Assembly: GCF_004681975.1 (NCBI RefSeq)
Contig: NZ_SMLK01000003.1
Coordinates: forward strand, 248,001-312,000
Direction: 5' to 3'
Length of the DNA stretch: 64,000 bases
DNA from: Ramlibacter humi
GTDB taxonomy: Bacteria; Pseudomonadota; Gammaproteobacteria; Burkholderiales; Burkholderiaceae_C
Made by a program: the position numbers and the translations under genes. Below are positions 9,288-22,482 of the stretch, piece after piece (the stretch's first letter is position 1; the number at the start of each line of letters is the position of its first letter). The notes beneath the pieces were generated by a model that was given only the letters and a program-made list of their open reading frames with translations, was not told the DNA's origin and made no database searches.

Positions 9288-10049
9288 GTGAAACACCAGC
9301 CGCGCAAGCGCTTCGGCCAGCATTTCCTGGCCGACGATTCGGTCATCGATGCCATCGTGCGCGAGATCGCGCCAAAGGCCGGCCAGGCGATGGTCGAGAT
9401 CGGTCCCGGACTGGCGGCGCTGACGCAGCCGCTCGTCGAGCGCCTGGGACGCCTGACCGTCGTCGAGCTCGATCGCGACCTGGCCGCGAAGCTGCGGCAG
9501 CATCCGCAGCTCGATGTGGTGGAGTCCGACGTTCTGCGCATCGACTTCACCGCGCTGGCGGCTTCGATGGGGGTGCCGAGCCTTCGGGTGGCCGGCAACC
9601 TGCCGTACAACATCTCCACGCCCATCCTGTTCCACCTGCTCGACCACGTCGGCGCGGTGGAGGACCAGCACTTCATGCTGCAGAAGGAAGTGGTGGATCG
9701 CATGGTGGCCAGCCCGGCCACCGCCGACTACGGCCGCTTGTCGGTGATGCTGCAGTGGCGCTACGAGATGGAGAACGTGCTGCACGTGCCGCCGGAGGCC
9801 TTCGATCCACCACCGAAGGTGGACAGCGCCGTGGTCCGCATGATTCCCCTCGCCGCGACGGAGCAGCTGGATGCTGCCCTGCTTTCCGAGCTGGTGCAGG
9901 TGGCCTTCAGCCAGCGCCGCAAGCTGCTGCGCCATTCGCTGGGCAAGTGGCTGGAAGCAAAGGCGTTCGGCGGCACTTTCGACGTGCAGCGGCGGGCCGA
10001 GGAAGTGCCGGTCGCCGAGTACGTGTCGCTCGCGCAGTCGCTGCGCTGA
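9288..10049 (+). CDS. rsmA: 16S rRNA dimethyladenosine transferase RsmA (KsgA)
   Basis: RsmA dimethylates A1518 and A1519 in the 3' hairpin of 16S rRNA. The 253-residue protein starts with the family's [10 protein letters not shown] motif, followed by the SAM-binding [10 protein letters not shown] and the catalytic NLPYNIS (motif IV, N-L-P-Y). The start is GTG at 9288, directly before [10 protein letters not shown]. It ends the lptD-surA-rsmA cluster and is followed by a strong terminator at 10062-10084. Confidence 0.97.
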   Translation: MKHQPRKRFGQHFLADDSVIDAIVREIAPKAGQAMVEIGPGLAALTQPLVERLGRLTVVELDRDLAAKLRQHPQLDVVESDVLRIDFTALAASMGVPSLRVAGNLPYNISTPILFHLLDHVGAVEDQHFMLQKEVVDRMVASPATADYGRLSVMLQWRYEMENVLHVPPEAFDPPPKVDSAVVRMIPLAATEQLDAALLSELVQVAFSQRRKLLRHSLGKWLEAKAFGGTFDVQRRAEEVPVAEYVSLAQSLR

Positions 10050-10061
10050 AGCGGCAAAAGA

Positions 10062-10084
10062 AAAGCCCCGCGTCGCGGGGCTTT
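10062..10084 (+). terminator. rho-independent terminator after rsmA
   Basis: A perfect 10-bp stem (10062-10071 with 10075-10084) with a 3-nt GTC loop, AAAGCCCCGC/GCGGGGCTTT. It sits 12 bp after the rsmA stop. Being A-rich on the left and T-rich on the right it could also act for the minus-strand genes arriving from the right. Confidence 0.85.
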
Positions 10085-10106
10085 CGTTTCAGGGCTGCGC
10101 GTCAGT

Positions 10107-10319
10107 TCACGCGGCGTTGAGCCAGTAACCCGAATTGAACGGGCTGCTCATTCGCAGCGCGAGGGGCGAGACGTCCACCAGCTTGTCGGTGGGCATCTTT
10201 TCTCCGGTCTCGGTGACGGCAGGGGCGACAGCAGCGGGTTCGCTGGTGCCCTGGGCCTCGTTCGCCCGTTCCGCTTGGCCTGCTTGCGCGGAACGGGCTA
10301 CAGAAAAGAATAGAAGCAC
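10107..10319 (-). CDS. possible small hypothetical protein downstream of barstar
   Basis: A 70-codon open frame starting with GTG at 10319, inside the 3' end of the barstar gene, and ending at 10107. The product starts with a short hydrophobic stretch (MLLFFSVARSAQAGQA, possibly a signal-like sequence), then is Glu/Ala/Pro rich, with a terminal FNSGYWLNAA. No family is recognised. It is listed because it fills an otherwise empty 248-bp gap and is co-oriented with the RNase-barstar pair. The overlap with barstar and the lack of a clear ribosome-binding site argue against it. Confidence 0.25.
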   Translation of the reverse strand: MLLFFSVARSAQAGQAERANEAQGTSEPAAVAPAVTETGEKMPTDKLVDVSPLALRMSSPFNSGYWLNAA

Positions 10320-10771
10320 CGGAATGGGATTTTCCGGTCGCCCCAGTAGTCGGCGGTGTCGCGGAAGATGTCCAGCAGCTGCTCGCGTGCTTCCTTGTCG
10401 AACTTGGCCGTGGCGGGAATCTGCTCCAGCACCACGATGAAGCCCGGCTGCGGGCCGGACTTGTGGACCGGGTCGGTCATGCAGTCGTACAGCGCATCGA
10501 AGTTCTTGCCGAAGTGCGCCGGCAGGATGAACTGCTGGGCGAGCAGGTCCAGGACGTCCTGCTTGCTCTGGGCGTTGGCCAGATTGGCGTACAGGAAGTG
10601 CTGGCCGAGGGCGCGGGCGCTGTCCTGCAGGTCCTGCACGCGGAAAGCGCGGATGGACTGCACGATGTTGCTGCGCACGCCTTTCAGGGGCGTTTCTCCG
10701 ATGTCGGGGCGAAGGGTGGTCTCCATCTCCGCTTCTCTTTCCATGGATGTCAAAAACAGGTCCCGCTTCAT
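10298..10771 (-). CDS. barstar-family ribonuclease inhibitor
   Basis: A 157-residue protein with a barstar fold in its C-terminal part: LANAQSKQDVLDLLAQQFILP, then FGKNFDALYDCMTD (barstar's F-x-x-N-xDALxDxL helix) and RDTADYWGDRKIPF. Barstar blocks barnase by inserting an acidic helix into the RNase active site, protecting the cytoplasm of the producer. It lies 7 bp downstream of a barnase-like secreted RNase on the same strand, so the pair is surely co-expressed. The first 15 residues (to MEREAE) precede a second Met at METTLRPDIG, which may be the true start. Confidence 0.88.
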   Translation of the reverse strand: MKRDLFLTSMEREAEMETTLRPDIGETPLKGVRSNIVQSIRAFRVQDLQDSARALGQHFLYANLANAQSKQDVLDLLAQQFILPAHFGKNFDALYDCMTDPVHKSGPQPGFIVVLEQIPATAKFDKEAREQLLDIFRDTADYWGDRKIPFRCFYSFL

Positions 10772-10778
10772 TTCAGGG

Positions 10779-11180
10779 TCACTCCACGATCTTGCGAAAA
10801 CTGGCGTAGTGGTCAGCGGTGTAGTAACAAGCGTCCGGCCGCCGTAGCGGGCCGCCGCACACGATGCGCCGGGCGCCCCGGTCGCGTGAGCCTGGCGTCC
10901 TCACGGTGTATTCGCGCCAATAACCGCGTCGCGCCGCAGGAAGCTGCCGCTCGCGATTGCCGAACACCGCGCCGTCCTTTTCGTACGGGAACGGTCCGCC
11001 CAAGCGGATCAGTTCGTAGGTCTCCCGGCCCTGCTGGGGCAGCTCGGCCACGCTGACGGTGGCTTGGCCGCTTCCGGCGGAACCTTCCAGGGGGCCCTTG
11101 GCTGCCACCGGAAACCCGGTGAGGGCAGCTGCGAACAAGAGGCTAGTGAGCGCAAACTTGAAAGCAGCGGCGCGCGCCAT
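10779..11180 (-). CDS. secreted barnase-like ribonuclease
   Basis: A 133-residue guanyl-preferring microbial ribonuclease (N1/T1/barnase superfamily). A signal peptide spans residues 1-27 (FALTSLLFAAALTGFPVAA). The mature part aligns with the barnase core: FGNRERQLP, YWREYTV (catalytic Glu, E90), GARRIVCGG (Arg, R104/R105) and YYTADHYASFRKI (catalytic His, H124). Two cysteines, C108 and C118, flank an insertion between the last two strands and could form a disulfide not present in barnase, sensible for an exported protein. Barstar follows 7 bp downstream. Whether the target is extracellular RNA, phosphate scavenging or competitors is not shown by the sequence. Confidence 0.87.
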   Translation of the reverse strand: MARAAAFKFALTSLLFAAALTGFPVAAKGPLEGSAGSGQATVSVAELPQQGRETYELIRLGGPFPYEKDGAVFGNRERQLPAARRGYWREYTVRTPGSRDRGARRIVCGGPLRRPDACYYTADHYASFRKIVE

Positions 11181-11322
11181 GGAACAGCTTGGGGACCTCT
11201 GGGGTTGACCTTGGGACGCCTTTCCGGAGCCGGTGGGCGCCAGCCTTTCGGCTGTCAGTCCCTCGGGTTAACCCGGAAAATCAAGGGCGCTAGTGTGAAC
11301 GATCCGGTCACAAAAGGCAAGC

Positions 11323-11345
11323 GGCTGCCCAATTTTTGGGCAGCC
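11323..11345 (-). terminator. hairpin downstream of maeB
   Basis: A perfect 10-bp inverted repeat GGCTGCCCAA/TTGGGCAGCC with a TTT loop (11323-11332 and 11336-11345), 33 bp beyond the malic enzyme stop. On the minus strand it is followed at a short distance by a four-T run, so it is a reasonable though not ideal intrinsic terminator for maeB. Confidence 0.6.
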
Positions 11346-11378
11346 ACCAAGGCCTTTCCGGACGGGCTTGACGCCCGA

Positions 11379-13721
<2,343 letters not shown>

Positions 13722-13852
13722 GGGCAGGGTGTCTCCACGGCCGGCCGCTCGTTGGCGCAGCCGGCTCATTCAGGGGCCGCGATTGTAGATCGCGCCTGAC
13801 TCGAGGGCGCCATCCGGCGCTCAGCCGAAAGGGCGCGCCGCAACGCGCCCTC

Positions 13853-13880
13853 ATGGCGCACCATGGCGTAAAATGGCGCA
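13853..13880. promoter_or_regulatory. three 10-bp-phased ATGGCG(C/T)A direct repeats, candidate antitoxin operator
   Basis: Three copies of ATGGCGYA begin at 13853, 13863 and 13873, spaced exactly 10 bp and thus on one face of the helix, 23 bp before the ParD-like antitoxin start. Ribbon-helix-helix repressors typically bind such short phased repeats cooperatively, so this is the likely autoregulatory operator of the toxin-antitoxin pair. Just upstream (13831-13850) is a GGGCGCG/CGCGCCC inverted repeat with a 6-nt loop. Confidence 0.6.
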
Positions 13881-13902
13881 ATCCCGACATCGGAGGCGCG
13901 CC

Positions 13903-14265
13903 ATGTCAGAACCCACTCCCACCTACGTCTCGGTCAAGCTGCCGGCCGACCTGGTGAACCAGGCGCGCGAGGCGGCGCAGACCATGCGCCGCTCGGTCGC
14001 CAGCCAGATCGAGTACTGGGCCACCCTGGGCAAGGCCCTGGAACACGCGGGCCTGTCCACCAGCGACAGCCGCGCGCTCATCGCCCGGCAGGAGCGATCT
14101 GCCTACGGGCCCGGCACCAGCCCGCCACCGGCCTCGCCCGAGCTGGAAGACCTGCAGGCGCACGTGCTCGCGCTCGCCAAGTCCGGCGCGCTGACGGCGC
14201 GGGCGCAGGAAGCCGTCAGCACCGGCCGCTCGCGCGGCCGCGGCAAGGGGCGAAAGTCCGCATGA
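13903..14265 (+). CDS. ParD-like antitoxin, ribbon-helix-helix type
   Basis: A 120-residue protein whose first 50 residues read as a ParD/CopG-like DNA-binding arm: a short strand YVSVKLPADL, then helix VNQAREAAQTM and RRSVASQIEYWATLG. The C-terminal part (SPPPASPELEDLQAHV...) would wrap the toxin and ends in a basic RGRGKGRKS tail. ATG 13903 has CGGAGG at 13891-13896; the frame extends upstream to 13873 but that overlaps the operator-like repeats. The zeta-like kinase gene follows after 10 bp. Role as antitoxin and autorepressor is inferred from domain and position. Confidence 0.75.
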   Translation: MSEPTPTYVSVKLPADLVNQAREAAQTMRRSVASQIEYWATLGKALEHAGLSTSDSRALIARQERSAYGPGTSPPPASPELEDLQAHVLALAKSGALTARAQEAVSTGRSRGRGKGRKSA

Positions 14266-14275
14266 GACCCAGCCG

Positions 14276-14869
14276 ATGCCGGTCCTGCACCTGATCGCGG
14301 GGCCGCACGGCGTGGGCAAGACGGCGCTGTACCACTACTTGGTCGCGCCGCGCTACCCGGCACTGCCGTTCGTCGATCCCCAGGCTTACGCCGCCGCGCA
14401 CCTGCAGCACCTGCAGGACGACGAGGCACGCGCGTCCGCTGCGCGCGACTGGGCCGACGCGCAGTGGCAGCGGCTGCTGCGCGAGCGCGTCTCGTTCGTC
14501 GCCGAGACGGGGCTTTCGCATCCTTCGCGCCTGGCCTTGATCGGGCAGGCGCGAACGCTGGGTTTCGAAGTGGTGCTGTATGCGATGGGCCTGGACGAGC
14601 CGCGCAAGCTGCTGCAGCGCGTGAACCAGCGGGTGCGCGAGGGCGGCCACGGCGTGCCGACGCACAAGCTGCTGGCGCGCTACGCCCGCACACTGGACCA
14701 CCTGCGGCATGCGGTGTTCCTGGCCGACCTCTCGCTGCTGTTCGACGGCAGCGACGCGCACGAAGGCGGCCCGCGGCTGATCGCCACCGTGATGGGCAGC
14801 CAGATGCAGCTGCACACGGTGCAGCGCCCGCGCTGGGCGGAGAAGGTGCTGGGGTTCGCGGAAGGCTGA
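14276..14869 (+). CDS. zeta-toxin-like P-loop kinase
   Basis: A 197-residue P-loop protein beginning almost directly with a Walker A motif (LIAGPHGVGKTALYHYL, residues 5-21), then FVDPQAYAA, RVSFVAETGLSHPSRL and LGFEVVLYAMGLDEP, the arrangement of zeta toxins/UDP-GlcNAc kinases of the AAA_33/zeta family. Zeta toxins phosphorylate UDP-GlcNAc or related nucleotide sugars and block wall synthesis. It is 10 bp downstream of the ParD-like gene, making an unusual pairing of an RHH antitoxin with a zeta-like toxin instead of the epsilon antitoxin. Toxicity is not evident from sequence alone; a non-toxic kinase is possible. Confidence 0.75.
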   Translation: MPVLHLIAGPHGVGKTALYHYLVAPRYPALPFVDPQAYAAAHLQHLQDDEARASAARDWADAQWQRLLRERVSFVAETGLSHPSRLALIGQARTLGFEVVLYAMGLDEPRKLLQRVNQRVREGGHGVPTHKLLARYARTLDHLRHAVFLADLSLLFDGSDAHEGGPRLIATVMGSQMQLHTVQRPRWAEKVLGFAEG

Positions 14870-14905
14870 TACGCGTCAAGCGCGCAAGAACCCCGAGGAC
14901 GCGCG

Positions 14906-16294
14906 TCAAGCGCGCATCAGGGCCTCGATCTCGTCGGCCTTCACCGGCACGCCGCGCGTGATCAGCTCGCAACCCTTGTCCGTGACCACCGCGTCGTCCT
15001 CGATGCGGATGCCGATGTGGTGGAACTTCTCGGGCACGCCCTCGGCGGGCCGCACGTAGATGCCGGGTTCGATGGTCAGCACCATGCCGGGCTTCAGGAT
15101 GCGGCTGGGCCGGTTCTTGATCGTCTCGCCCGAGAGCGGATCGCGCCGCTCGCTGACCTCGCCCACTTCGCTGGGTTCGACATAGCTGCCGCAATCGTGC
15201 ACGTCCATGCCCAGCCAGTGGCCGGTGCGGTGCATGTAGAACTGGAAGTAGGCGCGCTTCTCGATGACGTCGTCGACGGTGCCGACCTTGTTGCGGTCCA
15301 GCAGGCCGACGTCCAGCATGCCTTGCGCCAGCACCTTCACCGTGGCGTCGTGCGGGTCGCTGAAGCGGGCGCCGGCCTTCGTCGCCGCCACCGCGGCGTC
15401 TTGGGAGGCGAGCACCAGGTTGTACAGCTCGCGCTGCGGGCCGGTGAACTTGCCGTCGGCCGGGAAAGTTCGGGTGATGTCGCTGGCGTAGCCATCCAGT
15501 TCGCAGCCGGCGTCGATCAGCACCAGCTCGCCCTTGCGCACCGGCGTGCCTGCGGCGCGGTAGTGCAGCACGCACGCATTGGCACCCGCCGCGACGATGG
15601 AGCCGTAGGCAGGGTACTGCGAGCCGCCCAGGCGGAACTCGTGCAGCAGCTCGGCGTCCAGGTGGTACTCGCGCACGTCCCGGCCTTCGCGCAACATGCG
15701 CGCCGACAGCTTCATTGCGCGGACGTGCGCGCGGGCGCTGATCTGCGATGCGCGGCGCATCACGTCCAGCTCGTGCGCGTCCTTCACCAGGCGCATCTCG
15801 TCCAGTACGGAGCAAAGGTCACGCTGCTCCTCGGGGCAAAGCGCGCCGTAGCGCACGCGCGCGCGCACCTGATTGAGCCAGTTGCCGACGCGCGCTTCCA
15901 GGCCTTCGTGGATCGCGAACGGGTACCAGACCGCGTCGCGGTTTTCCAGCAGGCGCGGCAGGCGCGTGTCCAGTTCGTTGATGGAGAAGGCTTCCTGCAC
16001 GCCCAGCTTCGCCGGCGCGGCCTCGGGCCCCAGTCGGTAGCCGTCCCAGATCTCGCGCTCCAGGTCCTTGGGTGCGCAGAACAGCGTGCTCTTGCCGTCA
16101 CCCGCGATGACGAGAAATGCGTTCGGCTCCTCGAAGCCGGTGAGGTAGTAGAAGTAGCTGTCGTGCCGGTAGAGGAAATCGCTGTCGCGGTTTCGCGCGC
16201 GCTCGGGCGCGGTGGGCACGAGCGCGATGCCGTTCTTGCCGATCCGGGAAGCGACGCGCGCGCGGCGCTCGGCGTACAGGTGGGTGCTGTTCAT
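14906..16294 (-). CDS. pepP: Xaa-Pro aminopeptidase
   Basis: Aminopeptidase P removes N-terminal residues that precede proline. The 462-residue protein has the usual N-terminal domain (residues 1-170) and a pita-bread M24B catalytic domain. All five dimanganese ligands are visible: D in LIDAGCELDGY, D in SDITRTF, H in HRTGHWLGMDVHD, E in LTIEPGIY and E in IRIEDDAV. Its ATG overlaps the murU stop by 4 bp (ATGA), so translation is probably coupled. The 3' side holds a 15-bp direct repeat CGCGTCAAGCGCGCA (14872-14886 and 14902-14916), the second copy running into the end of the gene. Confidence 0.96.
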   Translation of the reverse strand: MNSTHLYAERRARVASRIGKNGIALVPTAPERARNRDSDFLYRHDSYFYYLTGFEEPNAFLVIAGDGKSTLFCAPKDLEREIWDGYRLGPEAAPAKLGVQEAFSINELDTRLPRLLENRDAVWYPFAIHEGLEARVGNWLNQVRARVRYGALCPEEQRDLCSVLDEMRLVKDAHELDVMRRASQISARAHVRAMKLSARMLREGRDVREYHLDAELLHEFRLGGSQYPAYGSIVAAGANACVLHYRAAGTPVRKGELVLIDAGCELDGYASDITRTFPADGKFTGPQRELYNLVLASQDAAVAATKAGARFSDPHDATVKVLAQGMLDVGLLDRNKVGTVDDVIEKRAYFQFYMHRTGHWLGMDVHDCGSYVEPSEVGEVSERRDPLSGETIKNRPSRILKPGMVLTIEPGIYVRPAEGVPEKFHHIGIRIEDDAVVTDKGCELITRGVPVKADEIEALMRA

Positions 16295-16986
16295 GGTGAG
16301 TTCAGTTGGGCCAGCCGCTGCGGCGTGCCGACGTCGGTCCAGGGTCCGGTGTGAAGCTGCGCGGTGACCTGCCGATTGTCCATCGCGCGGCGCAGCATGG
16401 GGGCGAGCGGGACTTTTTCGCCGCGCGGATTGCCGGCGGGCAGTTCGTCGAAGAAGGCCTTGCGGTACAGGCCGATGGTGGAATACGTGTAGCTCGGTTC
16501 GCCGCGGTTCAGCGCGATGCCGTCGGCACGAAGGCCGAAATCACCCTTCGGGTTGTGCTCGGGGTTGGGCACGAAGAACAGGTGCGCCAGCGCGGTGCCG
16601 GACGCGAAACGCTGGAGCGCTTCGTGGTCGAAGGCGAAGCCCGGCACGTACACGTCGCCGGCCACCACCCAGAACACCTCGTCCAGCAGCGGCAATGCCC
16701 GCGCGATGCCGCCGGCCGTCTCCAGTGCGCCGCCGAAGTCACGGCCTTCGTGCGAGTACGCCAGCCGCATGCCGCCCAGGCGGTGGCCGTAGCGCGACTC
16801 GATCTGTTCGCCCAGCCAGGCGGTGTTGATCACCGTTTCGCCGTAGCCGGCATCCGCCAGTGCTTCGAGGTGCCAGCCGATCAGCGGCCGGCCTTGCACT
16901 TCCAGCAGCGGCTTGGGGCAGCTGTCGGTCAGCGGCCGCATGCGTTCGCCGCGCCCGGCGGCCAGCACCATCGCCTGTGCCTGCAT
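16291..16986 (-). CDS. murU: MurNAc-1-phosphate uridylyltransferase MurU
   Basis: A 231-residue nucleotidyltransferase: MurNAc-1-P plus UTP gives UDP-MurNAc in the recycling shunt fed by AmgK. The signature AMVLAAGRGERMRPLT...CPKPL is at residues 5-27, and the metal-binding Asp lies in VVAGDVYVPGF. It is shorter than RmlA/GalU proteins and ends with the family-typical WTDVGTPQRLAQLN. Its ATG (16984-16986) shares one base with the stop of the AdoMetDC-like gene and its stop overlaps pepP. Its partner kinase AmgK is encoded at 4360-5457. Confidence 0.9.
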   Translation of the reverse strand: MQAQAMVLAAGRGERMRPLTDSCPKPLLEVQGRPLIGWHLEALADAGYGETVINTAWLGEQIESRYGHRLGGMRLAYSHEGRDFGGALETAGGIARALPLLDEVFWVVAGDVYVPGFAFDHEALQRFASGTALAHLFFVPNPEHNPKGDFGLRADGIALNRGEPSYTYSTIGLYRKAFFDELPAGNPRGEKVPLAPMLRRAMDNRQVTAQLHTGPWTDVGTPQRLAQLNSP

Positions 16987-17351
16987 TACTCGCCGTCCCC
17001 GCGGTCGAGCGAGCGCTGCTCCGTCCACTCGGGCTGGAAGCGTTGCACCAGCGCGTACATCAGTCCGCGCGCCTTGGCGGAGAGATCGTCTTCGGCATGC
17101 GCCAGGCAGACATCGACGGTGACGCCGCGCTGGTCGGGCCAGGTGTGCAGGCAGACGTGCGAGCCGGGCAGCATCAGCGCAGCGGTGGCGCCGCCGGAAG
17201 CCTCCGAGGCGTAGAAGAGCTCGCGCTCGACGGGCAGGCCCACGGCTTCGGCCGCCTGGCGCGACCACTCGCCCAGTTCCCGCGCGTCGGTCAGCCAGCG
17301 CGGCTCGCAGCGGCACTGGTAGAGATCGGCGGTGAGATGAAGACCTCGCAT
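16986..17351 (-). CDS. S-adenosylmethionine decarboxylase-like protein
   Basis: A 121-residue protein of the bacterial class 1B AdoMetDC (SpeH/SpeD2) size and layout: an N-terminal MRGLHLTADLYQC strand and the core LPGSHVCLHTWPDQRGVTVDVCLAH. True enzymes are made as a proenzyme that cleaves itself between Glu and Ser to form the pyruvoyl cofactor from that Ser; here the position before S64 is Gly (G63), not Glu, while S64, H65 and the HTWP motif remain. Whether it self-processes and decarboxylates AdoMet for spermidine synthesis is therefore uncertain. It heads a tightly overlapping operon with murU and pepP. Confidence 0.7.
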   Translation of the reverse strand: MRGLHLTADLYQCRCEPRWLTDARELGEWSRQAAEAVGLPVERELFYASEASGGATAALMLPGSHVCLHTWPDQRGVTVDVCLAHAEDDLSAKARGLMYALVQRFQPEWTEQRSLDRGDGE

Positions 17352-17446
17352 TGCGCCACTTTAGACGACCGGACGCGGCGGCGGCGCGACCGGAGGGGCC
17401 GCCAGCCCAGCCAGTAAAATTTCGGGTTTCCCCCTAGGCGCCCGCG

Positions 17447-20603
<3,157 letters not shown>

Positions 20604-20626
20604 GCGCCCGTCCCCACTCCCGATGA

Positions 20627-20651
20627 GAAAAGCGCCCGCCGGGCGCTTTTC
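20627..20651 (+). terminator. rho-independent terminator after gap
   Basis: A perfect 11-bp stem, GAAAAGCGCCC (20627-20637) with GGGCGCTTTTC (20641-20651), loop GCC, followed by a T-rich stretch; it lies 23 bp after the gap stop. Confidence 0.9.
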
Positions 20652-20731
20652 TTCTTGGAGCGCACGTTGCGCACGGGCGCCGCGCCGCCTTAAGTTGCGC
20701 CTCCCCCGCGGCACGCGGGATGGGAGGGACG

Positions 20732-21952
20732 ATGGAAGATGCGGCATTCGTGCAGTGGCTCACGCACAGGAGCTGGACGGTCACCGTGCGGTACAGCAAG
20801 GTGGTGGCGGTGGTGCTGCCGCTGGCGTCGCTGGCCACGAACCTGCAGTTGCTGCACGACCCCGCCGCGCCATCCCTGGGCTGGCTCATCGCCTGGCAGG
20901 TGGCGACGGAAGCCGTGTTCCTGTCCATGCTGCTGGCCGACCGCTGGCAGGCATCGGCGAGCGAACTGTTGCTCAACGCGTTCTGCGCCGCCTTCATCGG
21001 CCTGTGCACCTGGAGCGGCATGGTCGACATTTCGATGCACCGCGACCTGTCGGTCTATGCCGCCGGCATGACCTTCGGCGCCGCGGTGGCGGCCATGCGC
21101 CGGCGCATCCGGCAGCCCCTGTACGCCCTCAGCGTGATCGGCCTGGGCTGCGCCTTCTGGCAGCGCGAAGGCGGCGACCTGGAGAGGACGCTGACCGGCC
21201 TGCTCAACCCGTTCTGCGTGGTGGTGCTGTGCCTGTGGCTGGACCGCTTCACCTTTGCGCGTGATCTGGCGCTGTACACCGAAACCCAACGCGCGGAGAC
21301 GGAGCGCAAGCGTGCCGACGAAGTTCTGCACAACGCCTTGCCGCGCGCGGTGGCCGAGGAGATCAAGCGCGATGGACGGGCGCGTGCGCGCAAGTTCGAC
21401 AACCTGGGCGTGCTGTTCGCCGACATCGTGGGCTTCACGCGCTTTTCCAGCGGGCTGCCGCCCGAGCAGCTGGTGCTGGTGCTCGACGACATCTTTTCGG
21501 GCTTCGACCGGCTGGCGGACTGGCACGGCGTGGAGAAGATCAAGACCATCGGCGATGCGTACATGGCGGTGTCGCACGTGCGCGTCGACGCGCTCTGCCG
21601 CCTGGCGCTCGACATGCGCTTGGTTCTGGCGCGCTACAACCGCGAGAACGGCACCGAGTTGGCCATGCGCATCGGTGTGCACGCCGGGCCCGCGGTCGGG
21701 GGCGTGCTGGGCGTGCGGCGCTTCCTGTACGACGTGTGGGGCGACACGGTCAACGTCGCCAGCCGGCTGGAGTCCAGCGGCCGCGAAGGCGGCATCCAGG
21801 TGAGCGAAGCCGTTGTCCGGCAGGCCGGCGCCGCGTTCGACTTCAGCGCGCGCGGTCTGGTCGACCTGCGCGGGCGCGGCCCCTTGCTCGCGTATTGGCT
21901 GTTGCGCGAGCGTGTCGCGCCCGTGGCACGCGCGGAACTGCAGGCGGCCTGA
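20732..21952 (+). CDS. membrane-bound class III adenylate cyclase
   Basis: A 406-residue protein with an N-terminal membrane region (about six hydrophobic segments within residues 20-170) followed by a coiled-coil-like linker (TETQRAETERKRADEVLHNALP) and a class III cyclase domain (residues about 205-400). The metal Asp lies in FADIVGFTRFS, the substrate-specifying Lys in KIKTIGDAYMA (K271) and Asp in YDVWGDTVNVASRLE, the K/D combination usual for ATP. GGGAGG at 20722-20727 fixes ATG 20732. The gene stands alone between gap and a GNAT gene; the ligand sensed by the membrane part is unknown. It is a second cAMP source besides the CHASE2 cyclase at 40635-42884. Confidence 0.9.
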   Translation: MEDAAFVQWLTHRSWTVTVRYSKVVAVVLPLASLATNLQLLHDPAAPSLGWLIAWQVATEAVFLSMLLADRWQASASELLLNAFCAAFIGLCTWSGMVDISMHRDLSVYAAGMTFGAAVAAMRRRIRQPLYALSVIGLGCAFWQREGGDLERTLTGLLNPFCVVVLCLWLDRFTFARDLALYTETQRAETERKRADEVLHNALPRAVAEEIKRDGRARARKFDNLGVLFADIVGFTRFSSGLPPEQLVLVLDDIFSGFDRLADWHGVEKIKTIGDAYMAVSHVRVDALCRLALDMRLVLARYNRENGTELAMRIGVHAGPAVGGVLGVRRFLYDVWGDTVNVASRLESSGREGGIQVSEAVVRQAGAAFDFSARGLVDLRGRGPLLAYWLLRERVAPVARAELQAA

Positions 21953-21977
21953 CGCCGGCTGCGGCATCATCGGCCGC

Positions 21978-22478
21978 ATGCTCATTCGACGCCTGCAACC
22001 GGAAGACGCCCTGGCCTACCGCGAGTTGCGGCTGCGCGCGCTGCGCGAGCATCCCGAGGCCTTCACGTCCAGTTGGGAAGAAGACAGTGCCAAGCCGCCG
22101 GAAGCTTCGCGGCAGCGTCTCGCTTCAACGAACACCATGTTCTGGGGCGCTTTCGACGACGCGGGCATGCTGGCCGGCATGGTCGGGCTGGAACGGCTGC
22201 CGCGGGCGAAGGAGCGCCACAAGGGGCATGTGGTGGGCATGTACGTGGCGCCGGAAGCGGCGGGGCGTGGCGCTGGCCGCGCGTTGCTGCAGGCGCTGCT
22301 GGACGAAGCGATCGCGGGCGGCCTGACCGACCTGGTGCTCACCGTCACCGAAGGCAACGGCGCCGCACAGCGGCTGTATGAGAAAGCCGGCTTCCGCGCG
22401 TTCGGCACCGAACCGCGCGCCATCGTCGTGGACGGCCGCGCGCACGGCAAGGTGCACATGCACCGCGCGCTGCGCTGA
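21978..22478 (+). CDS. GNAT family N-acetyltransferase
   Basis: A 166-residue GNAT-fold acyltransferase. The acetyl-CoA pyrophosphate loop is recognisable as VAPEAAGRGAGRALLQALL (Q/R-x-x-G-x-G/A pattern), followed by NGAAQRLYEKAGFRAFG in motif B. The acceptor substrate is unknown. It lies 25 bp downstream of the adenylate cyclase on the same strand and may be co-transcribed. No transmembrane segment or signal peptide is seen. Confidence 0.88.
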   Translation: MLIRRLQPEDALAYRELRLRALREHPEAFTSSWEEDSAKPPEASRQRLASTNTMFWGAFDDAGMLAGMVGLERLPRAKERHKGHVVGMYVAPEAAGRGAGRALLQALLDEAIAGGLTDLVLTVTEGNGAAQRLYEKAGFRAFGTEPRAIVVDGRAHGKVHMHRALR

Positions 22479-22482
22479 TCGC

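Noticed and set aside
13831-13850. GGGCGCG/CGCGCCC inverted repeat as a terminator
   Set aside because: No T-run follows and no gene ends into it from the left on the plus strand; more likely part of the maeB/TA promoter region.
14872-14916. 15-bp direct repeat CGCGTCAAGCGCGCA as a candidate attachment site of a mobile TA module
   Set aside because: The repeats lie together at one side of the module, not flanking it, and no integrase or composition change is visible.
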